Assembly (NCBI GenBank): GCA_947561395.2
Contig: OX387184.1
Location: 42,584,766-42,648,765 of the forward strand
Source of the DNA: Buxus sempervirens
Taxonomy: Eukaryota; Streptophyta; Magnoliopsida; Buxales; Buxaceae
Direction: 5' to 3'
DNA length: 64,000 nt
Made by a program: the position numbers and the translations under genes. Shown piece after piece: positions 47,385-57,095 of this stretch. The notes beneath the pieces were generated by a model. The model saw only the letters and a program-made list of their open reading frames with translations. It was not told the origin of the DNA and made no database searches. Every line of letters begins with the position of its first letter. Within the stretch, counting starts at the first letter, position 1.

Positions 47385-47710
47385 TGGAAGAACAGTGAAT
47401 TGAGTGGCTGATTACAAGTGGGAACTAAAGGGCGAGTCGCCGGAGCAGACACTCCAATACCACGCAGAGAAATCGCGAAAAATCAGAAGGAACGAGCTAG
47501 GGCTCGATCGCGGCCTTGAATGGACGACCAATGGAATGTCGCCGGAATCTCAGGAGGTCGCCGGAAACAAGAGGCTCGTCGGAAATGGCCAGAGAAGAAA
47601 GGAAGATCATTGGGAGACGAAGAAGAGAGGAGATGTAGCCGGTTTGAGTAATCGGAGAAGGAAGAAAGAATAGGGAAAGTCGCGGTCGCGCGCGACTTTA
47701 TAAAACCCTG
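47385..47710 (-). promoter_or_regulatory. Promoter and first non-coding exon of the antisense PMD gene (B)
   Basis: On the minus strand TTTTATAAA (47697-47705) is followed directly by the perfect palindrome GTCGCGCGCGAC (47685-47696) and a GC-rich leader. The palindrome and its position are conserved in A (7879-7890). The start of transcription should lie near 47670. Confidence 0.6.
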
Positions 47711-47776
47711 TGTATCCGGTAAATCAGACCGGATACACACAAGGTCATTCGTATCCGGTATATTATACCGGATACA
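47711..47776. promoter_or_regulatory. Two 27-nt palindromic units upstream of the antisense PMD gene (B)
   Basis: Units 47711-47737 and 47750-47776 are both near-perfect palindromes. They end 6 bp upstream of the TATA box when read on the minus strand. Confidence 0.87.
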
Positions 47777-47912
47777 AAAGAAAAAGAAAAAAAAAAGAAA
47801 AAAAGGAAAAAAGAGAAAAAGAAATGAAAAAAGGAAAAAAGAAAAGGAAAAAAGAAAAAAAAAGGAAAAAATGAAAAAGAAAAAAAAAGAAGAAAGAAAA
47901 AAAGATAGCAAA
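47777..47912. repeat. Polypurine run (plus strand) upstream of the antisense PMD promoter
   Basis: About 130 nt of almost pure A and G, mostly AAAAAG-type units, mirrors the T/C run at 7706-7797 in element A. Homopurine-homopyrimidine tracts can adopt triplex structures. Long Phe-rich open frames on the minus strand come from this tract and are not genes. Confidence 0.8.
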
Positions 47913-48302
47913 AAATGCGCTGCAAAGTTCACTATTTTCTCACAAAATCCTATTTTTGTCTTGAAATTCACCCCACAACCACGAGAGCTCAGTGGAATTT
48001 AGGACAACTTCAGGAAATGTGTTGGTCAAAAAAGGAAGATATCCACTCAATTTTCAACTCGGTTTAATAAAAAATCAGTTTTCAAAAATCCTATTTTTGG
48101 GCTTAAAATCCACTTCATAGCCATGAGAGCTCAGTGGAATTTAAGAATTCTTGGAGAAATGCCCCCTTAAAGTTAGGGCTTTTTGGCAAATCTTCACCCA
48201 AAAATTATTTTTACAAAATTGAATTGAACCAAGCAAATCAAGGTTAAGGGAGTGCAATTTGGGCTTGTCTAATCTTTGCAGCTCACTGCTTCGCAGCTCC
48301 CA

Positions 48303-48316
48303 CAAAGAGGGGCAGT
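48303..48316 (+). other. Element B polypurine tract
   Basis: CAAAGAGGGGCAGT directly precedes the 3' LTR start at 48317 and is the plus-strand primer site expected in this class. Confidence 0.88.
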
Positions 48317-50653
48317 TGTAGACACCCCAAATTGCACAATAATCATCAAAAATCATTATCTCCTTGAAAGCCAGCACAAAAATTGAAGAAAATAAGTTTT
48401 TACCTGTATCCGGCAACTCAGGCCAGATACAAGTACTCCTCTTTGTATCCGGTGGAACATACCGAATACAAGAGAGCTTTAGCGTATCCGGCATTCTACG
48501 CCAGATACCTTAAGGCCCTTGTGTATCCGGCCTGATATGCCGGATACATAAGTTTTGCTCAAAATTAGGGTTTTCCGAGAGCTTTTCACTTTTACCATCA
48601 TATCCCTCATTAAATGAGTGGAAATCTCGGAAATGGCCTTAGGGTTAAGGTTGGTGGGCTATAGACATTATGTTGTGTCTACCATTCTTACCAACCCTAA
48701 CCCTAACCTTTGCCTATAAATAGGAGGCTCCTCCTTAAGCAAAAGGCCATTAATTCTCTTGCCAATAATTCTTGCCAAGAATCTCTGCCAAGAAGAGCTC
48801 CGAGTGAAGAGGAAAACCGCTGCGGAATTGCTTCCAGAACTCAGGTAAGCCTCAAACCTATCTTTTATTTTCTGTTTTACATTTCTAGATCTAGATCTCT
48901 TCTTCTACCTTTCTGTAGAATAAAGCCTTTTTGTGTGTATGAAAATCCTTCCCCGGCTCAAAGTATCTCAAGACTCCCCCTAGCCGTAAAACGTGAAGGC
49001 GGGATCTAGGAGAAACGAGACTGGGGATTGACCCTAGTACTAGAACCTATTTAGAATAAAGCCTTTTGAATGATTGAAGCCCGTTTCATATTCAAAGTAC
49101 CCCATGATTATCTTGAAGAACCGTGTTTAACGAGGAGAGAGAACAAAGGGAAACGATAATGGAACGGAACCCTAGGTTGCTTTTAGAACCCTATTTTAAA
49201 TGAATGAGAATGCATGCTATGTTGTTATATTGCTCTTGAATGATTTTCACTTACACATACATTCCACCTACTTTGGCGGGATAGGCTCAAATTTTGGGTT
49301 TATTGCATTTATTGTGATAAATCTGAAATAAATAGCCCCAATCAATTCTGGAATGTCTTTAAATGATTTTTAAAGGATTTGTATTCATCTTGCACGAATT
49401 GCACACACTTTGTCACAGTTTTGAATTGTTTTTCTCCAAATAAGGCCTAACTTCACAGCAACTGTACCCCGACTTCGGACACTCATAACTTCATCGTCCG
49501 GATGAATTTTTGAGTGATTCCAGAACCATGGGAAAGGTGAGGCTGTCTAGTTTATGCCTACCAAATTTCATTAATTTCTATCAAGTGTATTTTTGACACC
49601 TCTCTGTCGAAGTTGATTGGACAGTTCAGGTTTAAATACGGAACTTGTCACTTCGACGGAGCGCCATGTGTTCGTTTTAAGTCCGATTCGAGTGATGTTT
49701 GTTTCTGGGCACTCCTTTATGAGTCTATTTTCAAATCCAGTTGGTTTCATAATTTTTGGACTCCATTTGTATTATTGGTAACAGATTTACTCAGAACTGC
49801 TCATCAGTACTTTTCTGGGTAAATCTGTGATCTTCGGGGCCTGTTCGAGAGACCACCCAAGGCACATCCGAATGAATTTTTTTATGAGGCTAGTTTCATT
49901 CGAAAGATAGACATACAGACTTCACCCACACCAAATTTTATGGATTTCTATGGAGCCGAGTTTTCTAGGTGAGTTTCCAAACTTGCACACTTGCCACTTT
50001 TAATCATCCCCAGCAGCAACTTTAAAGGAGCATAACTCCTAGGATTTCAACCGGATTGACTTGAAATTTTGCATGAGTCTCTTATTTACCATGATCTTTC
50101 AAATGGATTTGGTTTGATTCAATTTAAAATTGATTTTGAATGATTTCAAGACAAAAGGCATTGCTTTTTACCAAATTTCCCGGATTTGCCTCAACTTGGT
50201 TTTGTGCAACTTTTGCTTTGACTTCCATCTTTTTGTGATATTCCAGAAGTGATATTGACATAAAAGAGGATCTAGAATCCATTTGGATTCCTCATGTGAA
50301 AATATCACACATTGGCTTAATTCTTTTCCAATGTTTTTAATGATTTTTAGCAAGCTTTCTTATTTTTTTTGCATGAACAAACACTTGGCAACCACCTTGT
50401 GTGAGTGAATGGGGGTGCCTAACACCTTCCCCCGTTCATAATCTAATCCCCTTACCCATCTCTGGATTTGATTTTCAAGTAGGGTTATTTTTACCCTAGA
50501 ATATGTCTTTTAGCTATTTTTGCTTATTGATTGAATCTTTTGGTGTCCATTCACACCTCAAAATTCTGAATGGTGGTGACTCTCCCAATTTTGTGTTGAG
50601 CCCGTGTGCTGACGGAGGGGAAATCATCCCGGTGATTTTTCCCGTGTCTCATA
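48317..50653 (+). repeat. Element B 3' LTR
   Basis: This 2337-bp LTR is nearly identical to 27562-29897. It holds four palindromic units (48405-48548) and a TATA box (48715-48722). Its last two bases are TA instead of CA, a single change compared with the 5' LTR; the following CCTTC confirms the border. Confidence 0.95.
48405..48548. promoter_or_regulatory. Four 27-nt palindromic units, LTR U3 (element B 3' LTR)
   Basis: Units lie at the same LTR offsets as in the 5' LTR, for example 48405-48431 and 48522-48548. Several arm and centre bases differ from the 5' LTR array (such as CCAGATAC at the first and third units), so this is one of the more variable parts of an otherwise near-identical LTR pair. 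Confidence 0.85.
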
Positions 50654-50658
50654 CCTTC
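50654..50658. repeat. Target site duplication of element B, right
   Basis: CCTTC matches 27557-27561. Confidence 0.92.
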
Positions 50659-52144
50659 AATACGGTATTCATAGTATACCTTGGCCTGTAAAACTTGCAA
50701 ACGGCCTTCCCACATTTACACCTAGTTCCCCAAACGCAATTGTGTGCTTTTAGCTGAAAACGTGTTTCTCCACCTTCAAGCGTATGGTTTTTGGGTTTTG
50801 GCTTAATTGGCAACTTAAAACTCAAGTTTAGTGATGCCCGGAATCGAATCACAGATCCCATTGTCATCACATTATTGACTCAAATTCTAAGGTGAATGTT
50901 CACTTTCGCTTTCCGAAGTCACGACCTCGGTGCGCCAAGCTACCCACATTCATGGTTCAACTTCCTATAGGTAATGGGTAGGCTGTGCAAAGTGTTTAAA
51001 GTGCTCAAGTGTATTTAAAATTGAGGTACATTCACAACGTCCCAGCCCCTTGCCACTCTTTTTCGTAGCCATGCATACAATTTCAAGCCAAGGCATATGA
51101 CATTATATTGAAAGTAAAACATAAGCAAGCAAGAAAGCCCAAAGCAACCCAATATGCACACAAGCATTACATGCCCAAAAAGTAGTGTACAAACATGTTA
51201 TTTGTGCAAACAACAATTAAACCATGGAAGCATGCTTGAAACCCAAAAGCATTCCCTAAAATTCCAGATTTTCATGCTCTTTTTCATGCTCAAAGTGTAC
51301 CATTTCTACCCAAATTGAAGCCTAAAAAATTTAGCACTACTTGCCATGATATAAGAAAGGTTTTGATAATTTAAACATGCTTGAAAACCCCCAAAATATA
51401 CACTAAAATTTCCAGATTTTTTTTTATTGCTTTCATGCTCAAAGTGTGTCACTTATACTCTAAATTGATGCCTAAAAATTCAGCAACTACTTGACATGGT
51501 ATAAGAAGAGTTTCATTGGTGAAAACATGCTTAAAAAATCCCACAATGTACACCAAAATTCCAGATTTCATGCTCTCCATTTTTATGCTCAAGTGACATT
51601 GTTTTATGCCCAAATCCAAGCCTAAAAATACAGCACCTAAATGCATTGCCCAAGAGGTGTTTTGTTTGAGGAAAATATGCTTGACAACCTCCAAAAATGA
51701 CTACTGAATTTACAGATTTTATGCTCACAATTTTTCTTGATTAACATGGTATTGGAACCCAATTTAGAGCCTAAAAATACAGCATTAATCACATGGCCTA
51801 AAAGAGCTTTTATTTAGGGAAAACATGCTAGAAGGCACCCAAAATATCCATTAAACTCCAGATTTCATGCTTTCATATTTCATGTTCAACTCATGGCATA
51901 AAAAATTCAAATTGGATCATGTTATCACCAAATGCATCAAAATCATGCTTCAAGATAGGCTTCTCTTAAATCAATCTTTAGGCAACATCAAGCAAAACAT
52001 ATATGTTTTGATCCATATAAAATTCAAAAGCATCCCAATCTGATTTGAAATACCACAATATGCACAAATAAAGTAAACGAAATAGCAAGCATCCAAAAGT
52101 AAAGAAAAAGCATGAATATACACAAAATGGCTTAAATCCACAAG
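50659..52144 (-). other. Element A 5' leader, PBS-proximal part
   Basis: This is the non-coding continuation of 26340-27561, read on the minus strand from the PBS. About five units of the 146-149-bp leader repeat (CCAGATTTCATGCTC motif) occupy 51230-51870. Confidence 0.85.
51230..51870 (-). repeat. Leader repeat family, about 149-bp unit, 5 copies (A)
   Basis: TCCAGATTT-type unit starts fall near 51263, 51413, 51562, 51712 and 51858. It is homologous to 30160-30680. Confidence 0.75.
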
Positions 52145-52162
52145 TCCCCAGTGGAGTCGCCA
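52145..52162 (-). other. Element A primer binding site
   Basis: Read on minus: TGGCGACTCCACTGGGGA, two bases after the 5' LTR end. It is an Arg-type site as reported for Ogre-like Tat elements. Confidence 0.8.
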
Positions 52163-52164
52163 GT

Positions 52165-54469
52165 TGTGAGACATGGGAAAAATCACCAGGGTGATTCCCC
52201 CTCCGTCGGCACATGGGCTCAACGCAAAAATGGGAGAGTCGCCACCATTCAGAATTTTGCGGTGTGAATGGACACCAAAAAGTTCAAAAATATGCAAAAA
52301 TAGCTAAAAGACAAATTCTCGGGTAAAAATAACCCTACTTGAAAATCAAATCCAGAGATGGGTAAGGGGATTAGATTATGAACAGGGGAAGGTATTAGAC
52401 ACCCCCATTCATCCACACAAGGTGGTTGCCAAGTGTTTGTTCATGCAAAAAAGATAAGAAAGCTTGCTAAAAATCATTAAAAACATTGGAAAAGAATTAA
52501 GCCAATGTGTGATATTTATACATGAGGAATCCAAATGGATTCTAGATCCTCTTTTATGTCAATATCACTTCTAGAATATCACAAAAAGATGGAAGTCAAA
52601 GCAAAAGTTGCACAAAACCAAGTTGAGGCAAATCCGGGAAATTTGGTAAAAAGCAATGCCTTTTGTCTTGAAATCATTCAAAATCAATTTTAATTGAATC
52701 AAACCAAATCCATTTGAAAGATCATGGTAAATAAGAGACTCATGCAAAATTTCAAGTCAATCCGGTTGAAATCCTAGGAGTTATGCTCCTTTAAAGTTGC
52801 TGCTGGGGATGATTAAAAGTGGCAAGTGTGCAAGTTTGGAAACTCACCTAGAAAACTCGGCTCCATAGAAATCCATAAAATTTGGTGTGGGTGAAGTCTG
52901 TATGTCTATCTTTCGAATGAAACTAGCCTCATAAAAAAATTCATTCGGATGTGCCTTGGGTGGTCTCTCGAACAGGCCCCGAAGATCACAGATTTACCCA
53001 GAAAAGTACTGATGAGCAGTTCTGAGTAAATCTGTTACCAATAATACAAATGGAGTCCAAAAATTATGAAGCCAACTGGATTTGAAAATAGACTCATAAA
53101 GGAGTGCCCAGAAACAAACATCACTCGAATCAGACTTAAAATGAACACATGGCGCTCCGCCGAAAAGACAAGTTCCGTATTTAAACCTGAACTGTCCAAT
53201 CAACTTCGACAGAGAGGTGTCAAAAATCCACTTGATAGAAATTAATGAAATTTGGTAGGCATAAACTAGACAGCCTCACCTTTCCCATGGTTCTAGAATC
53301 ACTCCAAAATTCATCCGGACGATGAAGTTATGAGTGTCCGAAGTCGGGGTACAGTTGCTGTGAAGTTAGGCCTTATTTGGAGAAAAACAATTCAAAACTG
53401 ACAAAGTGTGTGCAATTCGTGCAAGATGAATACAGATCCTTTAAAAATCATTTAAAGACATTCCAGAATTGATTGGGGCTATTTATTTCAGATTTATCAC
53501 AATAAATGCAATAAACCCGAAATGTGAGCCTATCCCACCAAAATCGTGCTATGTATGTGCAAGTGTGAAAAATCATACAAGAACAATATAGCAACATAGC
53601 ATGCATTCATCTTCATCAAAATAAGGTTCTAAAACAACCTAGGGTTCCGTTCCATTATCGTTTCCCTTAGTTCTCTCTCCCCGTTAAACACGGTTCTTCA
53701 AGATAATCTTAGGGTACTTTGAATATGAAACGGTTTTCAATCATTCAAAAGGCTTATGCAAGATAGGTTCTAGCACTAGGATCAATCCCCAGTCTCGTTT
53801 CTCCTAGATCCCGCCTTCACATTTTACGACTAGGGGGAGTCTTGAGATACTTTGAGCCAGGGAATGGTTTTCATACACATAAAAGGCCTTATTCTATAGA
53901 AAGGTAGAAGAAGAGATCTAGATCTAGGAATGTAAATACAAAAAATAAAGAAGAAGTTTGAGGCTTACCTGGGGTTCTGGAAGCAATCCGGCGGCGGTTC
54001 CCTTCTTCACTCGGAGCTCTTGGATCTCCAACTTATTGGCCATTTGCTTGAGGAGGAGCCTCCTATTTATAGGCAAAGGCTAGGGTTGATGGTAGACACA
54101 ACCTAATGTCTAGAGCCCACCAACCTTAACCCTAAGGCTGTTTCCGAGATTTCCCCTCATTTAATGAGGGACATGATGGTCAAAAGTGAAATCACTCGGA
54201 AAACCCTAATTTTGAGCAAAACTTATGTATCCGGCATATCAGGCCGGATACACAAGGGCCTTAACGTATCCGGCATATAATACCGGATACACTAAAGCTT
54301 CCTTGTATCCGGTATGTTCCACCGGATACAAAGAGGAGTACTTGTATCCGGCCTGAGTTGCCGGATACAAGTAAAAAGTTACTTTCTTCAATTTTGTGCT
54401 GGCTTTCAAGGAGATAATGATTTTTTATGATTATTGATCATTTTGACAGTGCAATTTGGGGTGTCTACA
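52165..54469 (-). repeat. Element A 5' LTR
   Basis: This 2305-bp LTR runs on minus from TGTAGACACC (54469) to CTCACA (52165). It contains four palindromic units (54226-54369), a TATA box (54064-54071) and a splice donor (CAG|GTAAGC, about 53969). Its palindromes are better preserved than those in the A 3' LTR. Confidence 0.93.
54226..54369. promoter_or_regulatory. Four 27-nt palindromic units, LTR U3 (element A 5' LTR)
   Basis: The outer units are 54226-54252 (ATATCAG centre) and 54343-54369 (CTGAGTT centre). Both have perfect 10-bp arms. Confidence 0.88.
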
Positions 54470-54474
54470 ATGAG
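54470..54474. repeat. Target site duplication of element A, right
   Basis: ATGAG matches 4982-4986. Confidence 0.9.
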
Positions 54475-54904
54475 ACTTTGAGACCAAGTCTAAATATGTA
54501 ATGGTGTGTTTAAGAGAGGAAGAGGAGAGGTCTAGGTGTTTAAGAGAGGAAAAGGAGAGGTTAGGGAGATAAGAGGTCTAGGTGTTTAAAAGAGGAAGAG
54601 GAGAGATTAGGGAGATGAGAGATCTAGGTGTTTAAGAGAGGAAGATGAGAGGTCTAGGTGTTTAAGAGAGGAAGAGGAGAAGTTTGGGAGATGAGAGGTT
54701 TAGGAGTTTAAGAGAGGAAGAGGAAAGGTTAGAGATTAAGAAGTTGAAGGGGTGGGAACTCTCTTATAAAAAGGATTGGAGTCTTAGAAGTAAGGGGGCA
54801 GCAAGAAAGGAGAGTCTCTAAAGAAAAAAGAGGAGAAGTGAAGGAGGGGGAGGACGTTCACTACCAAAGGTCGAGCATCTTAGAAGAAGAAGAGCTGCTC
54901 TCCA
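54475..54904 (+). mobile_element. Right arm of the inverted LTR pair, second piece
   Basis: It continues 4469-4986 after element A. A GA-rich tandem tract (54507-54720) and a TATA box (TTATAAAAA, about 54764-54772) match the left arm in inverted order. It is interrupted at 54905 by a solo LTR. Confidence 0.6.
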
Positions 54905-55439
54905 TGTAAGACATGGAAAATCAATTTACTGACTTCCTATCATCACACGGGATTAAGACAAAGGAGGAGTCGCCACTATTCAATTTTAGGTGTGAATGGA
55001 CACCAAAATCATCTAATAAAATACAAAAGGGCAGAACTAGAGTAAAAATAACTCTACTTTAAAATAATAACCAGAGATGGGTAAAGGGATTAGATTATGA
55101 ATAGGGGAAGGTATTAGGCACCCCTATTCATCCACACAAAGTGGTTGCCAAGTATTGCTCACGCTTGAAAAGAGCTTGCTAATAAAATATACAAAAAGTG
55201 TTTGAAGAAAAGGACAAAGACATGTGAGATTTTTCATGTGGGTAACCTAATTGAATTTAGGCTCTCCTTATGAATACATCTCTTCCTGGACTCAATAATC
55301 AGATAAAAATGAGAAGAAAATTTGGGTAAAATCCAACTAAATCAGATTTGAAGAGTTTAACCTAAAGATAATCCATGTTGAAAACCAAGAGCAAAACCTA
55401 GCTTAAACCATGAGTATGTGCACTTGATTAAATGGATAT

Positions 55440-56110
55440 GAATTCAAATCTTCTAAAGACAGTCAGAAAATACACAAGAAAGATTTAGGGTAAGAATCTG
55501 GTTCATAAATCTCATTGATGGAAGAGAATGAACCGAATATACCCGTATTGAGACAAAAACCCCAACTTGAGAGATTAGACAATGAAAGTCTCCTCTCAAA
55601 GATGAGATCATTAATCTTCTAAACAAAACAATTAGAAAATACTCAAGAAAGATTTAGGGTAAGGATCCGGTTCATAAATCTCATTGATTCAAAAGAATGA
55701 ACCGAATAGACCTGTATTGTAACAAAAACCCCAACTTGAGAGATTAGACAATGAAAGTCTCCTCTCGAAGATGAGAGCATTAATCTTCTAAAAAAACAGT
55801 TAGAAAATACTCAAGAAAGATTTAGGGTAAGGATCAGGTTCATAAATCTCATTGATTCAAGAGAATGAACCGAATATACCCATATTGAGACAAAAACCCC
55901 AACTTGAAAGATTAGACAATGAAAGTCTCCTCTCGAAGATGAGAGTATTAATCTTCTAAAAAACAGTTAGAAAATACTCAAGAAAGATTTAGGGTAAGGA
56001 TCTGATTCATAAATCTCATTGATTCAAGATAATGAACCGAATATACCCGTATTGAGACAAAAACCCCAACCTTGAGTGATTAGACAATGAAAGTCCCCTC
56101 TCGAAGATGA
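55440..56110. repeat. Tandem repeat inside the solo LTR, about 180-bp unit, 4 copies
   Basis: Units containing CAAGAAAGATTTAGGGTAAG, AATCTCATTGATTCAAGA and ACAAAAACCCCAACTTGAGA recur near 55470, 55640, 55815 and 55980. The A and B LTRs have no such expansion. Confidence 0.8.
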
Positions 56111-56879
56111 GATCACTTGAAATCAGTTCAAGGAATTCTAAAGGATTGATCTAAGGCTATTAATCTCAGATCTTTCATAATGAACATGATAGATCCAAAA
56201 TATAAGCCTATATTACACCGAAACAAGTGAGATGTGTGTTTGTGTAAAAAAATAGATTTTTAGGGGAGAATAGAAATCCAATGCTATAAAGAACATGGAT
56301 CTTGGTATTATCTCCAGAAAATGAAATCAAACTCACGACATTAATCAACACACATGAATCTCAATGTATATCATTCAAAAAGGGGTTCTATACCTAGAGT
56401 TCCATTCCTATTCTCGTTTCCCCTAGCTCTCTCTTCACGTTTTATGACTAGAGAGAGTCTTGAGGTACTTTGAGATGGGTTTGGGGTTTCAAATACACAC
56501 AGGCTTTACAATACATAAATGTAGAAGAAAAGACTAACCCTAGAATTTAAAAACAGAAAAGAAAAAGGGTTAGAGGCTTACCTAGATTTCTGAATGCAGA
56601 GGTAGGGGTTCCCTTCTTCACTTGGCACTCTTCAATCTCCAATTTCTGGCCATTTGCAAAAGGGGAGGCCCTCTATTTATAAGCAAGAGCTAGGGCAATA
56701 AAGTCACAAGGGTAGACACAAAAGTGTGTCTAGAACCTTCCAACTTAACCTTAAAGCATTAGTTCCAAGGCATTTGGCTAATCTCGGAGGCTAAATTCAG
56801 GAATTCCCACTTCTTAGACAGAGGTATAGACGTAAATAAGTGAAAACTCTCGGGATTTTTTCATATGGAATAAAACATT

Positions 56880-57023
56880 AGTATCTGACAACTCAGGTCA
56901 GATACAAATAATAATCTTTGTATCCGAAATTATATTTCGGATACATTGAACATTGTTTGTATCCGAAAATAGTTTTCGGATACAGAGAAATGAGCTTTTA
57001 TCCGAATTCTAATTTCGGCTACA
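56880..57023. promoter_or_regulatory. Four diverged 27-nt palindromic units (solo LTR)
   Basis: Units are 56880-56906, 56919-56945, 56958-56984 and 56997-57023. The middle two have arms TGTATCCGAAA and TTTCGGATACA, so G-to-A changes in one arm are matched by C-to-T in the other, and unit length stays 27. Confidence 0.82.
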
Positions 57024-57095
57024 AAAGAAAAACTGTTTTTTATGCTTTTGGCCAATTATTCATCATTTTTCAAAGTACAATTTGGGGTGTCTACC

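Larger units (their letters stand above)
27562..50653 (+). mobile_element. Element B: giant Tat-lineage Ty3/gypsy retrotransposon, plus strand, nested in A
   Basis: It is 23,092 bp long with 2336/2337-bp LTRs, a PBS, a PPT and a perfect 5-bp TSD. Gene order is leader, gag, PR, RT, RNase H, archaeal-type RNase H, IN, antisense DUF7745 gene, antisense PMD gene. Its LTRs are nearly identical, so insertion is recent relative to A. Gag, the PR region and both antisense genes have disabling changes, but RT to IN is open over 1125 codons. It lies in the opposite orientation to A, within A's leader. Confidence 0.95.
4987..54469 (-). mobile_element. Element A: giant Tat-lineage Ty3/gypsy retrotransposon, minus strand
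   Basis: It is bounded by 2.3 kb LTRs (52165-54469 as 5' LTR and 4987-7295 as 3' LTR) and a perfect 5-bp TSD. Order on the minus strand is LTR, PBS, leader (split by element B), gag, PR, RT, RNase H, second archaeal-type RNase H, IN, then two genes on the opposite strand, PPT, LTR. Removing element B with its TSD, and the 3.7 kb solo LTR, leaves about 22.7 kb. All coding regions carry stops or frameshifts. Tandem gypsy plus archaeal-type RNase H, antisense genes and the PBS type place it in the Tat lineage (Ogre/Retand relatives). Confidence 0.93.
54905..57095 (-). mobile_element. Solo LTR of a related Tat family, about 2.2 kb
   Basis: It is collinear with the A and B LTRs: GAGTCGCCACTATTCA and GGTGTGAATGGACACC near the left end, CACTTGGCACTCTTC near 56620, and GCAATTTGGGGTGTCTACC at the right end. 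Overall similarity is much lower than between A and B. There is no PBS or internal region on either side. Flanks CTCCA (54900-54904) and GTCCA (57096-57100) could be a decayed 5-bp TSD. It has a repeated section at 55440-56110 and four diverged palindromic units at 56880-57023. Confidence 0.75.
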
